DNA of 6,168 nucleotides, taken from assembly GCA_002441205.1 (NCBI GenBank), contig DJVN01000200.1:10476-16643 (forward strand), written 5' to 3'. Positions 1 to 5,242 of this stretch are shown one piece after another; the stretch's first letter is position 1, and each line of letters starts with the position of its first letter. This DNA comes from Syntrophaceae bacterium UBA6255 (lineage in GTDB: Bacteria; Desulfobacterota; Syntrophia; Syntrophales; Smithellaceae). The notes under the pieces were generated by a model, which saw only the letters and a program-made list of their open reading frames with translations, was not told the origin of the DNA and did not search any database. A program made the translations under genes and the position numbers.

Positions 1-81
1 GTATTTCAAATCCCCCCTGCGCTTCGCTTCGGGGATAATTCGCTTTACGCTTCGCGCTTCGTTTCTCTTGCTCTCAGTTTC
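1..81. repeat. Non-coding GC-rich CGCTTCG-repeat block downstream of the HAD gene
   Basis: This stretch holds no gene. It contains several copies of the heptamer CGCTTCG: overlapping copies at 20-26 and 25-31, and tandem copies at 48-54 and 55-61 preceded by the variant CGCTTTA at 41-47. The arms ATCCCC (10-15) and GGGGAT (31-36) can pair around a GC-rich loop. On the minus strand this hairpin is followed by only three T residues, so it is a poor intrinsic terminator for the operon that ends at position 82. The C-run at 12-17 resembles the C-run of the palindrome at 92-110, so the two may be parts of one intergenic repeat element. Only the repetition itself is directly visible. Confidence 0.5.
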
Positions 82-777
82 TTAGCTCAATCCCCCTTCA
101 CAAAAGGGGGGAGAAAGCAATATGTCCGATGCGTTAGCCAGTACAATATCCGCACCCGCTGCTATGAACTCTTCTCTTGTGCAGCGTCCCGTAAGCACAC
201 CGCATGTGAGCGTCCCGGCGTTGTGGCCGGTTTTTATGTCAATAGGATGATCACCGATCATCAAAGTGCCTTTGGCGGAGGAGCCGAGTTTTTTCAGGGC
301 AAGGCGGATGTGTTCCGGATGTGGTTTGACCCTGTTGACATCATCACGGCAAACGACTACAGGGCAATAGGTTAAGATATCCGGGAAAACGATTTTAACT
401 GCCTTGGCGCAGTTTCTGGTTATGATTGCGCAGGCAATATTCATGGCCGGAAGAGTTTTAAGCAATTCTTTGGTATAAATAAAAAGCTCACCTTTATCTG
501 CGGCATCCGTTTCTGTTTTTTCAATGATGGCGTTGGCTTCGTTAAAAAAAATTTCAGCGTCTTTTTTTGAGCGCTGAGTCAGAATATCGGCAGCAGCATC
601 AATCATTTCCAGAACAAATCTTGTTTGAATCTGCTTTTCCGTAATGGCATAGGAGCCAATAAGATCTGTGATGTCTTGCCGCATTTTCTGGAAATCAATA
701 TTTAATTTAGCCAGAGTTCCATCGAAGTCAAAGATAATTGTTTGGATGGTTTTCTGCTTGATTTTTAGCTTAGACAT
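82..777 (-). CDS. HAD-superfamily phosphatase (phosphoglycolate phosphatase-like)
   Basis: The 231-residue protein is a cytoplasmic haloacid dehalogenase-type hydrolase, predicted to remove phosphate from a small metabolite through a phospho-aspartate intermediate. All four HAD motifs are visible. Motif I is DFDGT at residues 17-21, with nucleophile D17 and acid/base D19. Motif II is IITRN with T120, motif III is K151 in VKPHPEH, and motif IV is GDHPID at 175-180 with metal ligands D176 and D180. The helical stretch at about 22-95 fits a C1 cap, as in Gph-like phosphatases. Substrate cannot be read from the sequence; phosphoglycolate and phosphopantetheine are only possibilities. The ATG lies 4 nt beyond the Nudix stop codon, and its AGAGGG ribosome-binding site (785-790) overlaps the Nudix 3' end, so translational coupling is likely. 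The last ten residues (SPPFCEGGLS) are translated from a palindromic intergenic repeat and probably are not part of the fold. Confidence 0.88.
   Translation of the reverse strand: MSKLKIKQKTIQTIIFDFDGTLAKLNIDFQKMRQDITDLIGSYAITEKQIQTRFVLEMIDAAADILTQRSKKDAEIFFNEANAIIEKTETDAADKGELFIYTKELLKTLPAMNIACAIITRNCAKAVKIVFPDILTYCPVVVCRDDVNRVKPHPEHIRLALKKLGSSAKGTLMIGDHPIDIKTGHNAGTLTCGVLTGRCTREEFIAAGADIVLANASDILLSPPFCEGGLS
91..112. repeat. Palindromic C5TT/AAG5 intergenic-type repeat (SPPF-tail element)
   Basis: The sequence CCCCCTT at 92-98 and its exact complement AAGGGGG at 104-110 form a 7-bp stem around a 5-nt loop (CACAA). Short elements of this design are, from general knowledge, scattered in many copies in some bacterial genomes. 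Where they touch a gene end they add a tail reading like SPPF.KGG to the protein. Here the HAD gene reads through it on the minus strand, giving SPPFCEGGLS, and terminates in the following TAA at 82-84. No T-tract follows it on the minus strand, so it is not a typical terminator. Copy number in the genome cannot be judged from this window. Confidence 0.6.
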
Positions 778-781
778 GACC

Positions 782-1624
782 TCACCCTCTGGGGAAAATG
801 TATTGACTGGTCAGTACCTTATCCAATATTCTGGAAGAATAAGTTGAAGGGACTTCGCTGTCGGAAATGATGCTCAGAAAATTCTGAATGATTTTAAAAG
901 TGGCGCCCCAGAGTATGTCCTCGTTGCCTCTTTCATCGGGAATGACCACGCAGGGCAATTGATATTGAAAAAATTCCTTGTTTTCTCCCGAGCGCGTTTT
1001 TATATTCAGCATGGCATAATTTTGTCCATCAAAGAAAAAACTCAGGGGAATTTCCAGAATCTTATCGACCTCCGGATTTAATTTGTACGCGAATTTCCGG
1101 CGTGTAATACAGACCACCGGAAAAATTGTCCGGGCAAACATATTCAACGGGGAGGAGGGGAGTGCCCCCAGAAATTTTGTGTTCAGGGGATTCAGTCCGA
1201 TTTCTTCCCAGGCCTCCCTTAAAGCAGTGGTTAGAAAAAGACGAATAAGTTTGGCGGTTTCATCATCAACGTTTTGAATACGTCTGGCTATCCTTCCTCT
1301 GAGTGCGGGAAGCATGCCCGTTTTCAGAAAAGCACTCAGCATATTATCCTGCCGGGGCTGCAACATTCCGCCGGGACAACCGATATCTCCACCCTGTTTC
1401 ACCTTTGAGGAGCGTTTGATAAGTTGAAAAACATATTCAGACCTGTTGCTGATTTTTTTATAGAGAAGCAGCAGGACGACTGCAGCCTTCATATGGTTAG
1501 AGCCTTCCTGCCTGGATATATCTATCTGAAGATTCTTTTCCTTGAAATCGACCGAAACAGCCGACAGCCTGTCCCTCACGTGCCGGGGGAAAAAATCTTT
1601 ATTCTGAAAAATACTTAAATCCAT
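782..1624 (-). CDS. Nudix hydrolase, CoA pyrophosphatase-like, with an insertion in the Nudix box
   Basis: The protein is about 280 residues and is a predicted cytoplasmic Mg2+-dependent Nudix hydrolase cleaving a nucleoside diphosphate linkage. Numbering from the TTG at 1627, the region KRSSKVKQGGDIGCPGG (71-87) resembles the conserved segment before the Nudix box in CoA diphosphatases (YeaB/NudL, NUDT7 type). REAWEEIGL (137-145) matches the RE-U-XEE-X-GU core, with metal-binding E138, E141 and E142. In a canonical box the second G of PGG and the R of RE are 14 positions apart. Here they are 50 apart, so about 36 residues are inserted. CoA or acyl-CoA is the best substrate guess; an ADP-sugar or NADH-type activity is the alternative. 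The ATG at 1622-1624 is directly preceded by an in-frame TTG (1625-1627). AGGA lies 8 nt before the TTG and 11 nt before the ATG, so either could be used. The upstream hydrolase ends about 20 nt away and the HAD gene follows 4 nt downstream, indicating one operon. Confidence 0.85.
   Translation of the reverse strand: MDLSIFQNKDFFPRHVRDRLSAVSVDFKEKNLQIDISRQEGSNHMKAAVVLLLLYKKISNRSEYVFQLIKRSSKVKQGGDIGCPGGMLQPRQDNMLSAFLKTGMLPALRGRIARRIQNVDDETAKLIRLFLTTALREAWEEIGLNPLNTKFLGALPSSPLNMFARTIFPVVCITRRKFAYKLNPEVDKILEIPLSFFFDGQNYAMLNIKTRSGENKEFFQYQLPCVVIPDERGNEDILWGATFKIIQNFLSIISDSEVPSTYSSRILDKVLTSQYIFPRG
785..790 (-). promoter_or_regulatory. Shine-Dalgarno of the HAD gene inside the Nudix 3' end
   Basis: On the minus strand AGAGGG lies 7 nt before the HAD ATG, immediately upstream of the Nudix TGA stop (782-784), and a further GAGG overlaps that stop. 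A ribosome finishing the Nudix gene would arrive exactly at this site, which supports translational coupling of the two proteins. Confidence 0.65.
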
Positions 1625-1645
1625 CAATCTACGAATCCTGCAATC

Positions 1646-2623
1646 CTAGGTTATGATGTCGGCAATGACCTGATTGTACCAGCATCGGACGGGAAATAAA
1701 TCGATAAAACCGCAATGGCCGCCGAATCTCTGCCGGGATATCTTGAAGAAATCATTTTCCTGCAAATGCTGATAATCCTCCTGCGGTATAACGGGGTCAT
1801 CTTTCGCGATAAATATTCTAACAGGGATGTTCAGATTTTGAAAAGCGTCATTTTTAAGCGTGTACGTATTGAAATAATCACGATAGGTTGCCATGTCATG
1901 GTAGTAGGGCATGATTTTCTCCGTCAGTTCGAGACAGGTTTTGGATTTAAGCATGTCCCTGAAATCGTATTTATCAGGAAAGAGGTGCTGTTTTTTAATC
2001 AGAGACCGTTTCCATTTTTTCAGGAAATATACCCGGTAAAGAGCATAGCCATTGTCAATGGCCAGGGTCGATTTATATGGGTCCAGAGGCGGACTCACGG
2101 CAAATACATGCTTTAAGTTTGCAATGGGCTTCCGAGCGTGCTGCATGGCGATGCGTAATGCAAAATTTCCACCCAGAGAAAAACCGAGCAGGTAAACTGG
2201 AGCGTCACCGGATAGACATGATAGATGATTAACCGCTTCAAATGTTTCATGAAGCAAAGCGCCGTGAAAAAGTTCCTCGTTGAGGTGGTGCGAGTCTCCG
2301 TGGTCCCGAAGATTCAAACGACACACGGAAAAGCCAAGCCTGTAGAAAAAGTCTCCCGTTGACAGCATATAGGACGAAGAAGATGAACCTTCCCATCCGT
2401 GAATAAGAATAATCACTCCCCTCGAGGAGGGATGAGCTGAATAAAACGACAGCAGCCTGGATCCAGCGGAAGTTTTGACGACCATTTTTCTTGCTTTTCG
2501 GGCCATGATATTATTGTAGTGCAGGCGAAGACGGGAACTGGCCATGATGGACTGAAAATGAGTATTGCGAAAAAAGAAAGATGGCTTGAATGATTTATCA
2601 GTTGTTGATGTGCTTTTTTTCAT
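1646..2623 (-). CDS. Alpha/beta-fold hydrolase, YheT-like
   Basis: With the start chosen here (ATG at 2621-2623) the protein has 325 residues, near the usual length of YheT-like hydrolases. The N-terminus (FKPSFFFRNTHFQSI) matches the FxPxxxxxxxHxQT-type opening of that family. It is followed by an oxyanion-hole motif HGWEG (75-79), the nucleophile elbow GFSLGG with S149, an acidic residue in KDDPVIP (D275 or D276), and H303 in GGHCGF, which completes the catalytic triad. The segment NLRDHGDSHHLN replaces the NxRGxS motif of classical YheT, so this is a sister subfamily. It probably cleaves a carboxylic ester or thioester; the substrate is unknown. No signal peptide is evident. The frame extends further upstream to a TTG at 2689, but that adds 22 low-complexity residues and has no ribosome-binding site. 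The chosen ATG also lacks a clear one. It is the first gene of the three-gene minus-strand operon. Confidence 0.82.
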   Translation of the reverse strand: MKKSTSTTDKSFKPSFFFRNTHFQSIMASSRLRLHYNNIMARKARKMVVKTSAGSRLLSFYSAHPSSRGVIILIHGWEGSSSSSYMLSTGDFFYRLGFSVCRLNLRDHGDSHHLNEELFHGALLHETFEAVNHLSCLSGDAPVYLLGFSLGGNFALRIAMQHARKPIANLKHVFAVSPPLDPYKSTLAIDNGYALYRVYFLKKWKRSLIKKQHLFPDKYDFRDMLKSKTCLELTEKIMPYYHDMATYRDYFNTYTLKNDAFQNLNIPVRIFIAKDDPVIPQEDYQHLQENDFFKISRQRFGGHCGFIDLFPVRCWYNQVIADIIT

Positions 2624-2691
2624 TAAGTTCAGTAAATTGTGATGATGAATAACAATAATGAATAAATCAAACTTTTTCAAATTAATCAATC

Positions 2692-2718
2692 ATTATCAAA
2701 AGCGTACCGTGTTGTAAA
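2692..2718 (-). promoter_or_regulatory. Candidate σ70-like promoter for the hydrolase-Nudix-HAD operon
   Basis: On the minus strand TTTACA (2718-2713) is followed after 15 nt by GATAAT (2697-2692), five of six matches to TATAAT. The spacer is shorter than the preferred 17 nt, so the call is tentative. Its position just after the ompA terminator and about 70 nt before the hydrolase ATG is right for a promoter that gives the operon its own transcript. Confidence 0.35.
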
Positions 2719-2746
2719 AAAAGATAAAATTTAATGATCTGAGGTT

Positions 2747-2790
2747 AAAAAAAATAAGACCACGTGTCCGGGTAAGCTCACGTGGTCTTA
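2747..2790 (-). terminator. Intrinsic terminator of the OmpA-family gene
   Basis: TAAGACCACGTG (2755-2766) and its perfect complement CACGTGGTCTTA (2779-2790) form a 12-bp stem with a 12-nt loop. Read on the minus strand the stem is followed immediately by eight T residues (complement of A 2747-2754), the textbook layout of a Rho-independent terminator. It begins 26 nt after the stop codon of the OmpA-family gene. No T-tract follows on the plus strand, so it is one-directional. Confidence 0.93.
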
Positions 2791-2816
2791 ATCAATGATG
2801 TTTTACAGAACAACTA

Positions 2817-4112
2817 TTATTTTGTGCCGGGTACTTCGAAAGACGCCACAACTCGGCGGTTCTTCATCCGGCCTTCCTTCGTCTTATTGCTGGCAACCGG
2901 TCTGTCAGGACCATAACCCATCGCTTTGACACGGGATCCCCTGATACCGAAGTTATTAATCAGATATTCGCGAACACTGTTGGCGCGGTCGCGGGATAGT
3001 CTGATGTTAGCCTGGCGGTTACCGGTGCTGTCTGTATGGCCAACAATTGTAGCGGTTGCTTTTGGATTCTTTTTCAGAAAATCAGCAACCCGCTTCAATT
3101 CTTTATGATATTTTTTCTTGATGACAGCTTTATTGGAGTCGAATTCAATCTTAAGCAACATGGATGTTTTCTTGCTTACGATCGGGCAACCATCTTCTCC
3201 CACGAGAGTTCCATGCGGTGTGCGGGGGCACTTGTCCTTATAGTCGGAAACGCCGTCAAAGTCGGAATCGGAGGGACAGCCGTCCTTATCCACTGGTATA
3301 TCGGCAGGCGTGTTCGGGCAATGATCTTCATAGTCAAGAACGCCGTCGCCGTCGGAATCGGGCAGACAGCCGTCCTTATCGACCACCATGCCTTTGGGAG
3401 TATGGGGACACTTATCCAAGTAATCAGGAACGCCATCCCCGTCGAAGTCAATACTTTTATCAACGGGAACAGGCGCTGCTTCGATTTTAGGCGGAGTCGG
3501 CGGCCCCTCTTTTTTGCCGCCTCCAAAATTAAAATTCATTCCAAAAGAAATAAGCAAATCATTATGAATATGGTGGGGGTTATCCTGCCGGCTATTAAGG
3601 GAAAGAGCATGTCGGATATCGGTCTGCAGGGCAATATTTTCCGTTAGAAAAATTTTCAAGCCGGCGCCGTAATCGACGGCGAATCTGTTTGATTCGTATT
3701 TTTCATAAAACTCAGGATCATTGTAAGCATTAAGTCCCTTACTGTAATAAATTCCGCCGAGACCTAAAGCTACATAAGGAACAAAACGGCCATCCGGCAT
3801 AAAATGATACAGACCCCCAATACCGTAACGATATATATCCTGCCAGGGATAATTGTACCAAACGGGAGTTTCAAGTTCTACTTGTGTATAACTTAAGAAG
3901 CCCTCCACTGAAAAATTTTTCGTAAAATTATATCCGCCTCGCAGACCGTACGTGCCCCAATTTGAATTTTTATGGATCGACTGATTTTTTTCAAAAAAAG
4001 AAACTCCCCAAAAGGGAGTTAACGAAAAAGCGCCTTCTTTATTTTCAGCATGCACCGTGGAAAATGAAGCCATTAAAAAAAAATAAACTAAAAAAACAGT
4101 GATTTTTTTCAT
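2817..4112 (-). CDS. OmpA-family outer-membrane protein with TSP3 calcium-binding repeats
   Basis: The 431-residue protein is predicted to sit in the outer membrane and tether it to peptidoglycan. Residues 1-22 are a Sec signal peptide ending VHA, with cleavage before E23. Residues about 27-197 show alternating aromatic and polar strands typical of an OmpA/OprF-like eight-stranded barrel. A Pro-rich linker follows (202-218). Residues 222-311 are three thrombospondin type-3 repeats of exactly 30 residues, each with a DxDxDGxxD calcium-binding loop and two cysteines (C235/C249, C265/C279, C295/C309). Residues about 317-427 are the OmpA C-terminal domain, with GHTD (D361) and LSRDRA (R376) at the positions that bind diaminopimelate in this family. 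A strong AGGAG lies 8 nt before the ATG and a strong terminator follows, so it is probably monocistronic and well expressed. It lies back to back with the RlpA-like gene. Confidence 0.94.
   Translation of the reverse strand: MKKITVFLVYFFLMASFSTVHAENKEGAFSLTPFWGVSFFEKNQSIHKNSNWGTYGLRGGYNFTKNFSVEGFLSYTQVELETPVWYNYPWQDIYRYGIGGLYHFMPDGRFVPYVALGLGGIYYSKGLNAYNDPEFYEKYESNRFAVDYGAGLKIFLTENIALQTDIRHALSLNSRQDNPHHIHNDLLISFGMNFNFGGGKKEGPPTPPKIEAAPVPVDKSIDFDGDGVPDYLDKCPHTPKGMVVDKDGCLPDSDGDGVLDYEDHCPNTPADIPVDKDGCPSDSDFDGVSDYKDKCPRTPHGTLVGEDGCPIVSKKTSMLLKIEFDSNKAVIKKKYHKELKRVADFLKKNPKATATIVGHTDSTGNRQANIRLSRDRANSVREYLINNFGIRGSRVKAMGYGPDRPVASNKTKEGRMKNRRVVASFEVPGTK
3180..3449 (-). repeat. Three 90-bp coding repeats encoding TSP3 modules
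   Basis: The DNA for residues 222-311 of the OmpA-family protein consists of three 90-bp units. The match is visible at the base level: a 14-base stretch (cagccgtccttatc on the plus strand) occurs at 3277-3290 and again at 3367-3380, exactly 90 bp apart. The third protein unit is the most diverged (DSDFDG in place of DSDGDG, GEDGC in place of DKDGC). Confidence 0.85.
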
Positions 4113-4129
4113 TGTCCGTTCTCCTTTTG

Positions 4130-4151
4130 CTTTTCTAAATAAATAGAAAAG
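4130..4151 (-). promoter_or_regulatory. Stem-loop in the ompA-like 5' leader
   Basis: CTTTTCTA (4130-4137) pairs perfectly with TAGAAAAG (4144-4151), an 8-bp stem with a 6-nt AU loop in the minus-strand transcript. It ends 4 nt before the AGGAG Shine-Dalgarno (4125-4121). The stem is AU-rich and therefore weak. A role in message stability or ribosome access is inference by analogy with structured leaders of other outer-membrane protein genes. Confidence 0.45.
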
Positions 4152-4177
4152 AAGAGTTGAATTTTAATCTGCCGATT

Positions 4178-4205
4178 CATATATCATAAATATCTAAAAT
4201 GTAAA
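4178..4205 (-). promoter_or_regulatory. Candidate promoter of the OmpA-family gene
   Basis: On the minus strand TTTACA (4205-4200) is followed after 16 nt by TATATG (4183-4178), with four of six matches to the -10 consensus. A start near 4171 would give a leader of about 60 nt containing the stem-loop and the strong ribosome-binding site. Other AT-rich hexamers nearby make the exact placement uncertain. Confidence 0.4.
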
Positions 4206-4315
4206 AGCTTTTTTTCGGTTTTTGCAATATAGAACAGAATAAATTTTGCTCGCCAGTTTTTTTCTCATTTAAAATTCTTACAACATTGTATATGCAATGC
4301 TTGATCTTAAAATAT

Positions 4316-4346
4316 TTGACATAGAAATTGAACACCCTTATATATT
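4316..4346 (+). promoter_or_regulatory. σ70-like promoter of the rlpA-like gene
   Basis: A perfect TTGACA -35 box (4316-4321) is followed by an AT-rich -10 region: TATATA at 4339-4344 gives a 17-nt spacer, and TATATT at 4341-4346 gives 19 nt. Transcription would begin about 25 nt upstream of the ATG at 4377. The ribosome-binding site there is only a weak purine run (AAAAAGAAA), so translation may be modest despite the good promoter. Confidence 0.6.
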
Positions 4347-4376
4347 TAAATAAAAGAATATCGAAAAAGAAATCTT

Positions 4377-5114
4377 ATGAAATTTGAAAAGAAATCAACT
4401 TGCGTCATACTTATGCTCTTATGGATTTTGATTCTTTTCTTCCTGAGCAGTTGTTCTTCCAGGCCGCCTTACGTGAAGCCGGGATATCCGAAACCGTACA
4501 AGGTTTTGGGTGAATGGTATCAGCCTGTACCCGACGCGAAGGACTTTCATGAACGGGGCATTGCATCCTGGTACGGAGAGGATTTTCACGGGAAAAAAAC
4601 GTCCAACGGAGAGATATACGATATGTATGATATGACGGCTGCCCATAAAACTCTTCCCCTGGGGACACATGTCAGAGTTATAAATCTGGATAACGACCGG
4701 GAAACACAAGTCAGAATCAACGATAGAGGACCGTTTGTGCAGGGTAGAATCATTGATCTATCCTATGAAGCCGCGAAGAGAATCGGAGTGGTGGGTCCGG
4801 GAACAGCAAAAGTAGAAATCATTGCTCTGGGCAAGGAACTGGAACCGGGTTCAGGCAGGATTGTTCCTGTTGATTATTATTCCGGCAACTTTACATTCCA
4901 GGTGGGCGCGTTTATTGATAAGAGAAACGCCGAAAGACTCCTCGCCAGGCTCGATAAAAAATACCAAAACGCTCACATGATGATTTATGAAAGAGGGGAT
5001 GAAGTGTTTTACCGGGTAAGGGTGGGAAAATGTCAGACTCTTGACAGCGCCGCCAAGTTCTCGGACGTTTTGAAAAAAGACGGATTTGCAGATGTGTTTA
5101 CTGTTGCAGAATAA
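4377..5114 (+). CDS. rlpA: RlpA-like septal ring lytic transglycosylase lipoprotein
   Basis: The 245-residue protein starts with a lipoprotein signal peptide: Lys-rich N-terminus, hydrophobic core 9-23 and lipobox LSSC with lipidated C26. The serine after the cysteine fits outer-membrane sorting. Residues about 60-150 form the RlpA double-psi beta-barrel, opening with GIASWYG (61-67) and containing SNGEIYDM, TAAHKTLP and NDRGPFVQGRIIDLS. E79, H90 and D116 have the same mutual spacing as the residues I recall as important in Pseudomonas RlpA (E120, H131, D157), so lytic transglycosylase activity on denuded glycan strands is likely. Residues about 172-245 are a SPOR domain (FTFQVGAFIDKRNAERL), which binds denuded septal peptidoglycan. 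No membrane segment other than the signal is seen. The gene has its own promoter and is divergent from the OmpA-family gene. No clear terminator follows, so some read-through into galE is possible. Confidence 0.94.
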   Translation: MKFEKKSTCVILMLLWILILFFLSSCSSRPPYVKPGYPKPYKVLGEWYQPVPDAKDFHERGIASWYGEDFHGKKTSNGEIYDMYDMTAAHKTLPLGTHVRVINLDNDRETQVRINDRGPFVQGRIIDLSYEAAKRIGVVGPGTAKVEIIALGKELEPGSGRIVPVDYYSGNFTFQVGAFIDKRNAERLLARLDKKYQNAHMMIYERGDEVFYRVRVGKCQTLDSAAKFSDVLKKDGFADVFTVAE

Positions 5115-5122
5115 ATAATTGC

Positions 5123-5155
5123 TTGACATTCACCGGATATTTTTAAAAATATAAA
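5123..5155 (+). promoter_or_regulatory. Weak candidate promoter upstream of galE
   Basis: TTGACA (5123-5128) lies 9 nt after the rlpA stop, and TATAAA (5150-5155) is the best -10-like hexamer. The 21-nt spacer is too long for a good σ70 promoter. A perfect 16-bp AT-only palindrome occupies 5137-5152 between them. The site could be a promoter needing an activator, or galE could be read from the rlpA promoter. Confidence 0.25.
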
Positions 5156-5230
5156 AAGCATTCAAAAATGATAGATGATCCGGCGATTACAACAATAAAA
5201 CAGCCAGACAGCGCAAAATTATTTTTCCCT

Positions 5231-5235
5231 GGAGG
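5231..5235 (+). promoter_or_regulatory. Shine-Dalgarno fixing the galE start
   Basis: GGAGG lies 7 nt before the ATG at 5243. An in-frame ATG 25 codons upstream (5168) has no such site. The conserved dinucleotide-binding strand begins directly at 5243, so this site decides the start. Confidence 0.85.
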
Positions 5236-5242
5236 ACACACG

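Larger units (their letters stand above)
4113..4376. other. Divergent AT-rich promoter region between the ompA-like and rlpA-like genes
   Basis: The 264 bases separate two genes transcribed away from each other and contain no plausible coding region. They hold the ompA-side ribosome-binding site (4121-4125), a leader hairpin (4130-4151), a candidate minus-strand promoter (4178-4205), a short dyad (4284-4299) and a plus-strand promoter (4316-4346). The middle, about 4206-4283, is AT-rich with runs of T and no further signal that I can support. Confidence 0.7.

Noticed and set aside
10..36. Hairpin after the HAD gene as an operon terminator
   Set aside because: The 6-bp stem has a long loop and is followed on the minus strand by only three T residues.
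1715..2116. 133-codon plus-strand open frame antisense to the hydrolase gene
   Set aside because: The opposite strand encodes a complete catalytic alpha/beta hydrolase core here, and the antisense product has no recognisable domain.
3036..3647. 203-codon plus-strand open frame, with further open frames at 3164-3490 (+) and 3176-3526 (-)
   Set aside because: All lie inside the OmpA-family gene. The open frames are a by-product of the 90-bp repeats, whose biased codons leave other frames free of stops. The products show no recognisable domain.
5133..5183. Inverted repeat CCGGAT/ATCCGG between rlpA and galE
   Set aside because: Arms are only 6 bp with a 39-nt gap and no T-tract, so it supports neither a terminator nor a convincing operator.
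5168..5242. In-frame ATG 25 codons upstream of the galE start
   Set aside because: It has no ribosome-binding site, its extra residues resemble nothing in GalE, and a strong GGAGG precedes the ATG at 5243, where the Rossmann fold begins.
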